Source: Christensenellaceae bacterium (GTDB lineage: Bacteria; Bacillota; Clostridia; Christensenellales; Aristaeellaceae). Taken from it: 64,000 nt of DNA. Both the position numbers and the translations under genes were made by a program. Under the pieces are notes generated by a model. That model was not told where the DNA came from. It did not search any database and saw only the letters and a program-made list of their open reading frames with translations. Below are positions 7,930-17,197 of the stretch, piece after piece; positions within the stretch are counted from its first letter, which is position 1, and the number at the start of each line of letters is the position of its first letter. The stretch covers positions 1 to 64,000 of the forward strand of contig JAAYRU010000035.1 in assembly GCA_012518615.1 (NCBI GenBank). Direction: 5' to 3'.

Positions 7930-9722
7930 TGCAATATCAGGTTACGGGAAATGAGTATATATCCCTTCCGAAAATTCGTGAGAGTGACGGCGCCATTGAA
8001 CAGATATCATTTATGTATATGTCGCTCAAAAGCATGCTTGAGATGAAAGGCGATGATTATTTCATAAAGCCATACATTATTTGTGATGGAGAAAGGCTTA
8101 GCCTTTGTCCTGTATGGGAGCGAAAGCATTTTTGGATACCTTCATTCACTAATAATCAAAGGGGAATTTCCTTTCGCTGTACATATTTAACGCCTATTGA
8201 GGAGAGAGGCTTTGGGATAAGGCTTGAGGCGAAAAACGAAACTGTAAGCTGTAAGGAAATAACCGTGAGTGTATCGGGCGAGTGGACGCAAACTCTACAT
8301 ACAGTAAATGAAAGCATAGAATTATCGACTGGCAGAAAACACAAGAAATCTACTTGGAATAATATGTTTGTATTTCAGCAAGTACCTGGCATTCCGCTGA
8401 TGGCTTTTGCGCCCATAGTGGGGGATAATCAGCCTTTTAGCGAAATAGACCAAGGTGCAAATTGGGTGCAGGACGGTTTTTCCTACTCAATTTATAAAAC
8501 CTGCACCTTACAACAGAATGAAAGCTTTAAGCTGGATATTTTCTTCGGTGTAGGCTATGAAGAAGTTGCTGCTGCAACATCAGCGCTAAAAATGCTGCGC
8601 CATGGTTTTGATGCCATGCTACATAAAACCGAAAAATGGCTTGCAGCGCGTGAGAAACATGTTGATTTGCGTAAAATAAATAAGATACTCAATACAAACC
8701 TTTTCTTCTGTTTGTTTTTTTCATCAGGGCGCACTATAGATACTGAGGAGCTTTGCATGGTTACCTCCCGCAGCCCCCGTTATTATGTTTCCGCCGCATA
8801 TTGGGATAGGGATAGCCTCTTATGGGCTTTTCCTGCAATACTGCTTATAGACTCCGCATACGCCAAAGAACTGCTGATTTCAGTATTTAAGAAACAGGGC
8901 AGAAATTTCGGTATACATAGCAGATTTATTGATGGAACGGTACTTGAACCCGGTTTTGAACTTGATGAACTATGCGCGCCTGTAATTGCGCTTTACAGAT
9001 ATGTTAACCATACAAATGATTATACCATACTTGAACATTTAAAAATTGTAGATGCTCTTGAAAGTATTTTGCTAAAGCTGGAGAGCCGAAAACACCCGGA
9101 AATAGAGCTTTACAGCACATTTTTGCAGCCCACAGACGATATGCACAATTACCCATATTTAACCTATAACAATGTTCTTGTGTGGAAGACTTTTATTATT
9201 CTTAGCAAATGGTTTCGAAACCCTCAGCTTGTAAAAAAAGCTGATAATGTAAAAAAAGCCATTGAAAAGTACTGTGTACTTATCCATGAAGGTAAACAGA
9301 TATTTGCTTGGTCTGTTGATTTGTTGGGTAATTGGGATATATACGATGAGCCGCCCGGTAGTTTGCAGCTGCTACCCTATTACGGTTTCTGTGCATTTGA
9401 TGATACCGTATGGAAAAACACACAGGATTTGATACGTGATAAGCGTTATCCTCTATCATTTGCTAGTCATAGGATTGCTGAAATAGGCTGCAAACATGCT
9501 CCGCACCCTTGGATACTTTCAATATGCAACAGTTTGCTCTCTGGTTATGCTGATGATGCAATAAAACATTTAATGCTAACCAGCATGGATAATGGCATTG
9601 CCTGTGAAAGCGTGCATGAGGACACCGGGGAATGTACTACAGGCGCTGCGTTTGCCACATGTGCAGGTTTTCTTGCATATTCGCTATATTATGTACTAGG
9701 AATGAACAGCGGAAACAATTAA
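7929..9722 (+). CDS. (alpha/alpha)6 glycoside hydrolase, GH125-like
   Basis: This 597-residue cytoplasmic protein has an N-terminal beta-rich half (about 1-240) and a C-terminal (alpha/alpha)6 barrel. Motif-like segments fit metal-independent alpha-mannosidases of GH125: YWDRDSLLWAFPA, QPTDDMHNYPYLTYNNV, a lumen segment around LGNWDIYDEPPG, and the closing ESVHEDTGECTTGAA. The GTG start at 7929 sits 8 bases after a GGGGG site. No signal peptide is visible. It probably acts on oligosaccharides inside the cell. The family assignment is from remembered motifs, and the substrate (mannoside or other) is open. Confidence 0.65.
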   Translation: MQYQVTGNEYISLPKIRESDGAIEQISFMYMSLKSMLEMKGDDYFIKPYIICDGERLSLCPVWERKHFWIPSFTNNQRGISFRCTYLTPIEERGFGIRLEAKNETVSCKEITVSVSGEWTQTLHTVNESIELSTGRKHKKSTWNNMFVFQQVPGIPLMAFAPIVGDNQPFSEIDQGANWVQDGFSYSIYKTCTLQQNESFKLDIFFGVGYEEVAAATSALKMLRHGFDAMLHKTEKWLAAREKHVDLRKINKILNTNLFFCLFFSSGRTIDTEELCMVTSRSPRYYVSAAYWDRDSLLWAFPAILLIDSAYAKELLISVFKKQGRNFGIHSRFIDGTVLEPGFELDELCAPVIALYRYVNHTNDYTILEHLKIVDALESILLKLESRKHPEIELYSTFLQPTDDMHNYPYLTYNNVLVWKTFIILSKWFRNPQLVKKADNVKKAIEKYCVLIHEGKQIFAWSVDLLGNWDIYDEPPGSLQLLPYYGFCAFDDTVWKNTQDLIRDKRYPLSFASHRIAEIGCKHAPHPWILSICNSLLSGYADDAIKHLMLTSMDNGIACESVHEDTGECTTGAAFATCAGFLAYSLYYVLGMNSGNN

Positions 9723-9793
9723 TATATAAAGGCTATTCACAAAAACATAAAAGACAAGTAAATAGAAAAAGCTAAAGTGTGTCATACAATAAA

Positions 9794-9822
9794 TTGCCCC
9801 CATATCGTTCGTATGATATAAT
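9794..9822 (+). promoter_or_regulatory. promoter of the alcohol dehydrogenase gene
   Basis: TTGCCC at 9794-9799 and TATAAT at 9817-9822 are 17 bases apart, about 25 bases ahead of the ATG at 9847. Confidence 0.55.
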
Positions 9823-9846
9823 AAATATCAGAAACGGAGGGATAGC

Positions 9847-11019
9847 ATGGATAATTTCACATTTCATATACCTACAAGATTTGTGTTTGGCAAATCTGCG
9901 GAAATGCAAACAGGAGAAAAGCTTAAGGAGCTTGGGCTTAAAAATGTGCTTATAGTGTACGGTACGGGCTCGGTAGTGCGTTCAGGTCTTTTGGATAGGG
10001 TTAAAGAATCTCTAAAAAATAACGACATAAGCTTTATGGAGCTTGGGGGCATAGTGCCAAACCCTGTTGATGGACCCGTATACGAAGGTATTCGCATAGG
10101 TAGGGAAAACAATATAGACTGTGTACTTGGGCTTGGCGGTGGCAGCGCGCTGGATACTGCAAAGGCCATAGCAGTAGGCATACCCTATGATGGAGATTTC
10201 TGGGATTTCTATATGGATAAAGCTACTGTTGAGGAAGCGCTGCCTGTAATTTCAGTGCTCACTATCGCCGCTGCAGGTAGTGAAAGTAGCAAGAGTAGCG
10301 TAATAACCAAAGAGGATATACCGCTTAAGAGAGGGCTTAATACCGAAAAAATACGCCCCGTGTTGGCTATTCTTAACCCTGAGCTTACTTATACTGTGCC
10401 TGCAATACAAAAGGCGTATGGCATTGCCGATATGATGGCGCATATATTTGAGCGCTATTTTACAAACACTAAGGATGTACTTTTAACAGATGAGCTATGT
10501 GAAGCGGTGCTAAGAACAATGATAAAATCCGGCTCAAAAATGTTATTTAATTCTCAGGATTATGCTTCACATGCGGATATTATGTGGGCAGGCACACTCG
10601 CACATAATGATACTTTGGCAACCGGAAGGCAACAGGATTGGAGCTGTCACGGTATAGCACACGGAATTTCCGCACGCTTTGGCGCAGCTCATGGCGCTAC
10701 GCTTGCTGTGCTATTCCCTTTCTGGATGAAGCATCAGCTACACCATGATGTGGAACGCTTCTATCGCTTTGCTGTAAAGGTTATGGGCATAGATGAGCAG
10801 GAAGACCATGAGGCGGCTGCTATAGAAGGTATAGATAAGCTGCGTACATTTTTTGATTCCTTGGGTCTTCCGCATTCCTTAAAGACATTTGGTGTAACGG
10901 AAGATGCTTTGCCTGAACTAGTTGACGATGTAAAACTGAACGCAGAGGACAAGATAGGCTTCTTTAATCCGCTCGGAAAAGAAGATATATTAGCTATATA
11001 CAAAGCCGCTCTTAATTAG
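9847..11019 (+). CDS. iron-containing alcohol dehydrogenase (BdhA/YqhD type)
   Basis: This 390-residue family III dehydrogenase reduces aldehydes to alcohols with NAD(P)H, serving as a redox sink in fermentation. The nucleotide-binding GLGGGSALDTAKAIA is at about 98-112. Metal ligands are in DMMAHIFE and in GIAHGISARFGAAHGATLA, which holds the expected histidines. The start ATG follows GGAGGG. It has its own promoter and converges on tadA with a 4-base overlap of the 3' ends. The alcohol substrate cannot be deduced. Confidence 0.93.
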   Translation: MDNFTFHIPTRFVFGKSAEMQTGEKLKELGLKNVLIVYGTGSVVRSGLLDRVKESLKNNDISFMELGGIVPNPVDGPVYEGIRIGRENNIDCVLGLGGGSALDTAKAIAVGIPYDGDFWDFYMDKATVEEALPVISVLTIAAAGSESSKSSVITKEDIPLKRGLNTEKIRPVLAILNPELTYTVPAIQKAYGIADMMAHIFERYFTNTKDVLLTDELCEAVLRTMIKSGSKMLFNSQDYASHADIMWAGTLAHNDTLATGRQQDWSCHGIAHGISARFGAAHGATLAVLFPFWMKHQLHHDVERFYRFAVKVMGIDEQEDHEAAAIEGIDKLRTFFDSLGLPHSLKTFGVTEDALPELVDDVKLNAEDKIGFFNPLGKEDILAIYKAALN

Positions 11020-11459
11020 AACCGTCTTTCTGCGAAAAAATCATTAAGCAATTTGGCGCATTCTTTTTCGAGTATGCCGCCTATCACTTTAACATTTGAT
11101 GAAAACGCTGGGTCTTCCGGTAAGCAATATAGGCTTCCACAGCAGCCGTATTGCTCGTCAAACGCGCCAAACACAAGGGTGTTTATACCTGATAGCATTA
11201 TAGCTCCTGCACACATAGGGCAGGGCTCCAGCGTTACATAAAGCATGCAGCCAGTAAGTCTTCTTGTACCAAGTTTTTGTGCGGCATATTCTATAGCCAG
11301 CATTTCCGCATGTGCGGTAGGGCTGCCTAGTTTCTCCCTTCCATTATGGGCGGCGGATATTACTTTTCCATCTTTTACTATGACAGCGCCTATAGGTACA
11401 TCATCGCCTGATTTTTTTGCTTCATCTATTGCTAGTTTCATCCATTTTTCATGAACCAT
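11016..11459 (-). CDS. tadA: tRNA-specific adenosine deaminase TadA
   Basis: This protein deaminates A34 to inosine in tRNA-Arg(ACG). The zinc-binding and catalytic motifs are HAEMLAI (His plus catalytic Glu) and PCPMCAGAI. An upstream in-frame start at 11489 exists, but MVHEKWMKLAI at 11459 is preceded by GGAGGGAT and gives 147 residues, a normal TadA length. It converges on the alcohol dehydrogenase gene. A related guanine or cytidine deaminase is less likely because of the LYVTLEPCPMC context. Confidence 0.93.
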   Translation of the reverse strand: MVHEKWMKLAIDEAKKSGDDVPIGAVIVKDGKVISAAHNGREKLGSPTAHAEMLAIEYAAQKLGTRRLTGCMLYVTLEPCPMCAGAIMLSGINTLVFGAFDEQYGCCGSLYCLPEDPAFSSNVKVIGGILEKECAKLLNDFFAERRF

Positions 11460-11510
11460 ACTATCCCTCCGTTTGGAGCATTTTAACACATTATTGAAAG
11501 GAGTTCACCT

Positions 11511-12062
11511 ATGACAAACGAAGTTCTAAACACAATTTCAAAAAGGCGTAGCCATAGAAGCTATGCAGATACACAAGTTACTGATGAGCAGCTTAAAAAA
11601 ATATTAAAGGCTGCAATGGAATCTCCATCCGCTGTAAACCGTCAGCCTTGGCATTTCACAGTAGTGCAGGATGCAGATGTATTGCAACGTATACATGAGG
11701 CGGCAAAATCAGTCGCTATAACCAGAGAGGATTGCAGCCCTAGGTATAAGGACGATTCTTTTCAGATTTTCTATAATGCACCTACTGTAATATTTATTTC
11801 CGCGGACGATTCTAGATATGCGCAGATAGATAGTGGAATTGCTGTGCAAAATATTGCGCTTGCCGCTGAAAGCCTTGAGCTTGGAAGCGTAATACTTGGT
11901 CTTCCCCGTGATGCTTTTTTCAGCGATGAAAAAGAAGAGCTAGAAAAAATACTCGGCTTTCCTGAGGGTTACAGCTTTACAATAGCAATATCCATAGGCA
12001 CACCCACGGATGATAAACCTGCTCATCCACAGAAAGAAGGGAAAATCTACTTTGTAAAATAA
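11511..12062 (+). CDS. nitroreductase-family flavoprotein
   Basis: This 183-residue FMN-dependent NAD(P)H oxidoreductase is of the nitroreductase fold. The N-terminal RRSHRSYAD and the SPSAVNRQPWHFTVV segment are the FMN-contacting hallmarks. The C-terminal AISIGTPTDDKPAHPQ is also typical. AAAGGAG lies 7 bases before the ATG. It diverges from tadA with only 51 bases between starts, so the promoters overlap. The natural substrate is unknown, as for most members. Confidence 0.9.
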   Translation: MTNEVLNTISKRRSHRSYADTQVTDEQLKKILKAAMESPSAVNRQPWHFTVVQDADVLQRIHEAAKSVAITREDCSPRYKDDSFQIFYNAPTVIFISADDSRYAQIDSGIAVQNIALAAESLELGSVILGLPRDAFFSDEKEELEKILGFPEGYSFTIAISIGTPTDDKPAHPQKEGKIYFVK

Positions 12063-12093
12063 TACAAATATGTTTCTATATTCCGTCATTTCA

Positions 12094-12102
12094 TGCTATA
12101 AT
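12094..12102 (+). promoter_or_regulatory. extended -10 promoter of the SdrD-like gene
   Basis: TGCTATAAT at 12094-12102 is an extended -10 element (TGnTATAAT) 42 bases before the ATG at 12144. The -35 region (around 12074) is weak. Confidence 0.5.
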
Positions 12103-12143
12103 CCTACTGGTTTTATTTCTTTAGGAAGTAGATGGAGGTAGGA

Positions 12144-15100
12144 ATGCTTAAAGCAAATTACAGGTTCTGCATGGTGCTTCTGGCGTTAGCTCTCTTAATC
12201 AGCATATTACCTTGTGCTGTTGCTGAGGGTACTGCGCAAATAAGCGGGCAGGTTTTCATAGACAAAGATCAGGACGGTTTTGCGGATAGCCCCGGGCAAG
12301 GTCTTAGCGGGGTAGATATTTCCCTTGTAAAATACAATAATGGCGCTGAAACCACTGTTGCTACAACCATTTCCGGTGATGGCGGCGCCTATAGTTTCCC
12401 CGGCGTAGAAAGTGGCACATACTATGTAAAAGCGCTGCTTACTGGCAATTATATAGCAACGCCTATGGTTGAAGGGGGGAGCTTTCTCCTACCAAGTTCC
12501 GGCAGCGCTACTAGAACGCCTTTGTTTAATATTGAGGGCGGAAACGCTATAAATATAAACCTTGGCGCTACACTACGCGGCGGCTCTGTTAAACTTATAG
12601 CCTTTGGCGATGAGAATGCAAACGGCGGAAGGTTTTCTTCTGAGCCGTTTATTCGCGATGCACTTGTAGAAGTGACATATGAGTATGGCGGAATGGAATA
12701 TGTAATTGCTTCCGCCATGACAAATAAAGAAGGAACGGTTAATCTGCGCAATTTAAGCCCCGCTCTATACCGTATTGCAGTTACACTGCCTGACCCTTAT
12801 ATAATAGGGCCGCTTGGCGAAAAAATAAACACATTTTATAACTGTATAGTGCCTTCGGACTCAAATCGCGGTTTGTCGGAACCGCTTTATTTGCAAAGCG
12901 GCGGCAGTTTAGGGCTTGGCGCTGGCGGCGTACTTACAGGCAAGGCTGCCGGTTTAGTATGGCTTGATGCTAACCATAACGGTATAAAAGATGGCGGCGA
13001 GGGTGGAATTCAAGGCGTTAAGCTAGTGCTTTCAAACCCTGCTTCGGGCGTTCAAAGGGAAATAGAAACCTCACTTGATGGCAGCTATATGTTTGAGCGC
13101 TTACAAGAAGGGCAATATTCACTTAGTATTCAGCTTCCTGAAGGGTATATGTTTGCCCCTAAGGGGGAATCTGCTATAAGCTCTGCGTTTTCTAATCAAG
13201 GTTCGCTAAGTTTTAGTGTTGCTCTAGGACAAACTACAAATGTACCTTTGGTTGGCGTTGTATCGGCTTCAAGCCTTTCAATTAAAGCCTTCCATGATGA
13301 AATGCCTGATGGTATATATTCAGAAGGGGAGAGACCTTTTTCAGGCGCTGATATAAGGATTGATTGTGCAGGCGAATCTAAAAATATAGCAACAGATGAA
13401 AACGGAATAGCGTTTTTCCCGATTGTACCTACAGGCGAAGCTACAATTACTTGTACACTTCCGCAAGGACAGGTGTTCAGTGTGTCTGGCGAAGGGGAAA
13501 ATGCAAATTTCCTATTCAGCGATGTCGCTTCAAGCAATTTAAGCAGAACATTTAACATAGAACCTGAAACGGATAGCAATCTATTTATTGCTGTTACATT
13601 GCCATCTTTAATATCTGGCACTGTATTTAACGACGCAAATATAAGCGGCATATACGATGAAGGTGAAGGCTTTATAGAAGGCGTAGAGATACACGCTGTA
13701 AACATGGCGGGTAATATCGTTTCAAGCACTACAAGCGATGAAAATGGCAATTATACGCTGTCTAATCTATTACCTAGTGAGTACAAGGTGCGCTTTGTGC
13801 TTAAATCCCCGTATATATTTTCTGATGCATCAAATACTGGCGCTGCAATGGAAAATAAAGTGGTACTTCAAACCCCTGAATATGGTGAAACTGAAGCTAT
13901 TACACTATCTCCTGCGGAAAATTATCTAGAAGTTGATGCTGCAGTGTTTAAATCCGCACTTGTAAATGGAAGTGTGCTATTTGGATACCCTGATGAAGGT
14001 TTTTCCGGAAATTTAGGAGGGGTTGAGGGTGTAAGCGTTTCCCTTTTGGATGAGGATTTTATGCCCGTATCTGAATATACCATTGCTTCTACCGATGCAA
14101 GCGGTAATTTCTCACTAAAAGGCGCATTGCCGGGGAAATACTATCTAAGTTATAAACTTCCTGAGGGCATGGTGTTTTCGAACCCTAGGTTAGAATCAAG
14201 GGATATGGTAACGGACTCTTTTACCCTACAAAGCAGCGATGTGCGGCAGGAAAATACAGTCTACGCCGTTAAAACTTCAGATATAACTGGTAAGGTTTTT
14301 GTAGATAACGATGTTGACGGCAAATTCTCTGAAGGCGATATACCTCTTTCTGGGGATTTAATCAGCTTAACTATTGGTGAACAACCTATATTTATAGCCA
14401 CAGTTGATGAAGAAGGCAACTATATTATACCCGCTCTTAGACCAGGGAAATATGGTGTTAAACTTACGCTTCCTGAAGGTTATTTAGTTGCGCTATGTGA
14501 TGGCAGCCCCTTTGTGCCTGCGGTATCAAACAGCGCTATGAGTGAAATCACAGTAAACATGGGCGAAAACATAAACATAGACGCAGCAGCTTCGCCATCA
14601 GTAAGTCTTAACATTTCAAGCTTTTATGATAATAATTTAAGCGCAGCTATGGATGAAAATGATGTACCCTATCAGATGGCGAATGTGATTATTTCAAATA
14701 ATGCCTTTGAAGCGGTATATGATGTTACTACAGACGAAAATGGCTTAGCCATAATACCCGCGCTCCATATAGGTGATTATTCTTTCAGTATTACGCTTCC
14801 AAATGACCATGCTGTATTTTCTCCTAAAGCTACGCCAATTAGTGGCGCATGGGAAGACACATTTAGCGTAACTGATGTTAATTCCGCACTGAATATTGCA
14901 ACCGTGCAGTTTGGCGGGCTCTCGGGCGCTGTATGGAACATAGGCGGGGGCAATGAAAGCATAGCCAATGTAACTATAGAGCTATACTATGCAAACGGTA
15001 CTCTTGCTGCAAAGGCGTTAACCGGCGCTGAAGGTACTTATAGCTTTACAAATATGTACCCTGGGGATTACTATATTAAATCTCAACTACATTCGGGCTA

Positions 15101-15686
15101 TCGCTACGCACGCGCAGTTGATGCCGCTAACCGCACAAGTATAATACTTTCAGAGGGTGCAAATACTAAAGCTGAAAGCGGGCAGTCTGATGTTATTAGG
15201 CTCAGCATGGGCGAATTTAAAACAAATCAGGATATAGGCATGGGTGCCATGGGTCAACTTGGGGATTTTGCTTGGCTAGATCTTGATGGCGATGGTATGC
15301 AGGATGAGGGTGAGCCCGGTATACCCGATCTTGCTATACGCATGTATCAGTATGGTGAGCTTGCAGCAGAAACCAAAACCGACGCTTACGGCAGGTATAT
15401 GTTTGATTCCCTTTATCCAGGAGAGTATACGCTTGTAGCTATTGCTCCGACGGAGCTTGTATCAACCCGCAGGCAGACGGAGTTTATATTGGTTGGAAGC
15501 ATACTCCCTGAAAACCAAACGGGTGAAGTAAAGGCGGAGGGCGTTATGGTGCCGAGTAAAGCGCGTAACTTAAATGCAGACCTTGGCTTTAAGCTTGTAA
15601 ACCCAGGCGTGTACCCTGCAAATATGTTAAACCTGCCTACTAAGGATTGGACCCCGCTTGTTCCCTATGAGCCGCTTAGGAGGTAG
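12144..15686 (+). CDS. large secreted protein with about ten SdrD-B/Cna-B-like repeat modules
   Basis: This protein of about 1180 residues is probably exported to the cell surface or medium. An ATG at 12132 exists, but it overlaps the GGAGGT ribosome-binding site, so MLKANYRF at 12144 is the better start. A signal peptide (LLALALLISILPCAVA|E) is followed by about ten tandem modules of about 110 residues. Each begins with a segment like GQVFIDKDQDGFADSPGQG or GDFAWLDLDGDGMQDEGE, an Asp-rich calcium-binding loop, then an Ig-like beta fold. The C-terminus is PTKDWTPLVPYEPLRR, with no LPXTG sorting signal, membrane helix or SLH domain. How it is retained is unclear. It is 8 bases from the downstream binding protein, so they are probably co-transcribed. 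Confidence 0.88.
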   Translation: MLKANYRFCMVLLALALLISILPCAVAEGTAQISGQVFIDKDQDGFADSPGQGLSGVDISLVKYNNGAETTVATTISGDGGAYSFPGVESGTYYVKALLTGNYIATPMVEGGSFLLPSSGSATRTPLFNIEGGNAININLGATLRGGSVKLIAFGDENANGGRFSSEPFIRDALVEVTYEYGGMEYVIASAMTNKEGTVNLRNLSPALYRIAVTLPDPYIIGPLGEKINTFYNCIVPSDSNRGLSEPLYLQSGGSLGLGAGGVLTGKAAGLVWLDANHNGIKDGGEGGIQGVKLVLSNPASGVQREIETSLDGSYMFERLQEGQYSLSIQLPEGYMFAPKGESAISSAFSNQGSLSFSVALGQTTNVPLVGVVSASSLSIKAFHDEMPDGIYSEGERPFSGADIRIDCAGESKNIATDENGIAFFPIVPTGEATITCTLPQGQVFSVSGEGENANFLFSDVASSNLSRTFNIEPETDSNLFIAVTLPSLISGTVFNDANISGIYDEGEGFIEGVEIHAVNMAGNIVSSTTSDENGNYTLSNLLPSEYKVRFVLKSPYIFSDASNTGAAMENKVVLQTPEYGETEAITLSPAENYLEVDAAVFKSALVNGSVLFGYPDEGFSGNLGGVEGVSVSLLDEDFMPVSEYTIASTDASGNFSLKGALPGKYYLSYKLPEGMVFSNPRLESRDMVTDSFTLQSSDVRQENTVYAVKTSDITGKVFVDNDVDGKFSEGDIPLSGDLISLTIGEQPIFIATVDEEGNYIIPALRPGKYGVKLTLPEGYLVALCDGSPFVPAVSNSAMSEITVNMGENINIDAAASPSVSLNISSFYDNNLSAAMDENDVPYQMANVIISNNAFEAVYDVTTDENGLAIIPALHIGDYSFSITLPNDHAVFSPKATPISGAWEDTFSVTDVNSALNIATVQFGGLSGAVWNIGGGNESIANVTIELYYANGTLAAKALTGAEGTYSFTNMYPGDYYIKSQLHSGYRYARAVDAANRTSIILSEGANTKAESGQSDVIRLSMGEFKTNQDIGMGAMGQLGDFAWLDLDGDGMQDEGEPGIPDLAIRMYQYGELAAETKTDAYGRYMFDSLYPGEYTLVAIAPTELVSTRRQTEFILVGSILPENQTGEVKAEGVMVPSKARNLNADLGFKLVNPGVYPANMLNLPTKDWTPLVPYEPLRR

Positions 15687-15694
15687 TTGCTAGG

Positions 15695-17197
15695 ATGAAA
15701 TTTTTCCGTACTTTAATATCTTTTATTGCCGTAATATGCATTACGGCAATTCCTGCATTGGCGGGCAGCGAATTTTTAATGGCAGGCTATGACCCTGAGG
15801 AACTATACCGCAATTGGGAAAGCAACCAGTTTTTTGAGAGAATGGAGGAGCGCAGCGGTATATCTTTTAATTTTAATCAGTTTAGTGATAAAAAGGCTTG
15901 GCAGGATGAACTTGTACGCTATAAATCGGGTGATAATCTGCCTGATGTGCTTTTTAAGGCGGAGCTTAGCCCTGCTATGATGATGGAGCTTTATAGCGAA
16001 GGCGTAATAATAGACCTTAAGCCATATCTAGCTGAATATGCTCCAAATCTATGGAAATTATTAAGCGATAATCCAGAGTATATGGCTGAAACCTCTCTTC
16101 CAACGGGTGAGATAGTGGCGCTACCTCATATAGATTTTATGCCTCTGCAAAACTGCATGTGGATAAATACCAAATGGCTGAGTAGGCTTGGTATATCCAT
16201 GCCGGATAATAGGGAATCATTTACAGAAATGCTTCTGGCATTTAAAAATGATGACCCTAACGGTAATGGCTCCAACGATGAAATACCCTTAAGCTTTATA
16301 GGTGCCTACGACTTAAAGTATTTAGCACATGCCTTTGGTATAGTAGCGAACGACTTTAACATATACGAAAAAGATGGCAAGGCATACTTTGCCCCTCTTG
16401 ATACTGAGTTCCGCAATTTTATTAAGTGGCTTAGAGAACTATACGATAATAAACTTCTAGATGAGCAGGGCTTTTTTCAGGCGGATATGCTAAGGCGCGT
16501 TACCGATGCTAAATCCACTCAAAAATATGGGGTTTTAATTTGCCCAATAGTATCCCAAGTGCTCCCACAGGAATGGTCTAAGGATTATTCTGTAATCCCA
16601 CCGCTTGAATATAATGGCGAAAGAATATACAGACGACTTTCATCGCCTGTTACAAGCGGAACATTTGCAATAACATCAAAATGTGAAAGTCCTGAAACCA
16701 TGCTCAAATGGGTTGACTACCTTTATAGTTTAGAAGGGGCAATACTTGCAAGCGAAGGTGTAGAAAATATAGACTATGTAATAGATGGCGATGGTAGCTG
16801 GCGCAAGACCGCAAGCGCCCAGAGCGCGGATTTTCTATCAAGAACTGCGATCACCACTGGCGCCGCTCCTCCCGGGATTACATCTACCAGTTTTCAGGAT
16901 AAGTTTTTTGATGACAATGTGAGCCATATAACTAAGCAAATAAAACTTATGAGCGATTATGTTGTAAGCGCTTTTCCGCCCATTAAACTAAGCTTTGAGC
17001 AAGAGGAAGAGCTTATCCCCATGCAGGATGAGATAGGCAGATATGTAGATGAATCTATAGCTAGATGGGTAATAGGAGAATGGGAGGTAGACGACGACAG
17101 CTTCAAAGAATTTGAAAGCGGGCTTAAAGATAGACAGCTTGAAAGCTTTATGGAATTTTGGCAGCAATTATTAGACAATGGAAAGGAAGCTAAATAG
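15695..17197 (+). CDS. orphan extracellular solute-binding protein
   Basis: This 500-residue ABC-type binding protein of the larger family 1/LplA-like class probably binds an oligosaccharide. Residues 1-23 are a signal peptide (AVICITAIPALA|G) with no lipobox cysteine. The DPNGNGSNDEIPLSF segment is a calcium-loop-like motif common in this class. No permease or ATPase genes adjoin it. It lies between the SdrD-like gene and galK and overlaps the galK start by one base, which suggests a galactoside-related ligand, though this is an inference. Confidence 0.8.
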   Translation: MKFFRTLISFIAVICITAIPALAGSEFLMAGYDPEELYRNWESNQFFERMEERSGISFNFNQFSDKKAWQDELVRYKSGDNLPDVLFKAELSPAMMMELYSEGVIIDLKPYLAEYAPNLWKLLSDNPEYMAETSLPTGEIVALPHIDFMPLQNCMWINTKWLSRLGISMPDNRESFTEMLLAFKNDDPNGNGSNDEIPLSFIGAYDLKYLAHAFGIVANDFNIYEKDGKAYFAPLDTEFRNFIKWLRELYDNKLLDEQGFFQADMLRRVTDAKSTQKYGVLICPIVSQVLPQEWSKDYSVIPPLEYNGERIYRRLSSPVTSGTFAITSKCESPETMLKWVDYLYSLEGAILASEGVENIDYVIDGDGSWRKTASAQSADFLSRTAITTGAAPPGITSTSFQDKFFDDNVSHITKQIKLMSDYVVSAFPPIKLSFEQEEELIPMQDEIGRYVDESIARWVIGEWEVDDDSFKEFESGLKDRQLESFMEFWQQLLDNGKEAK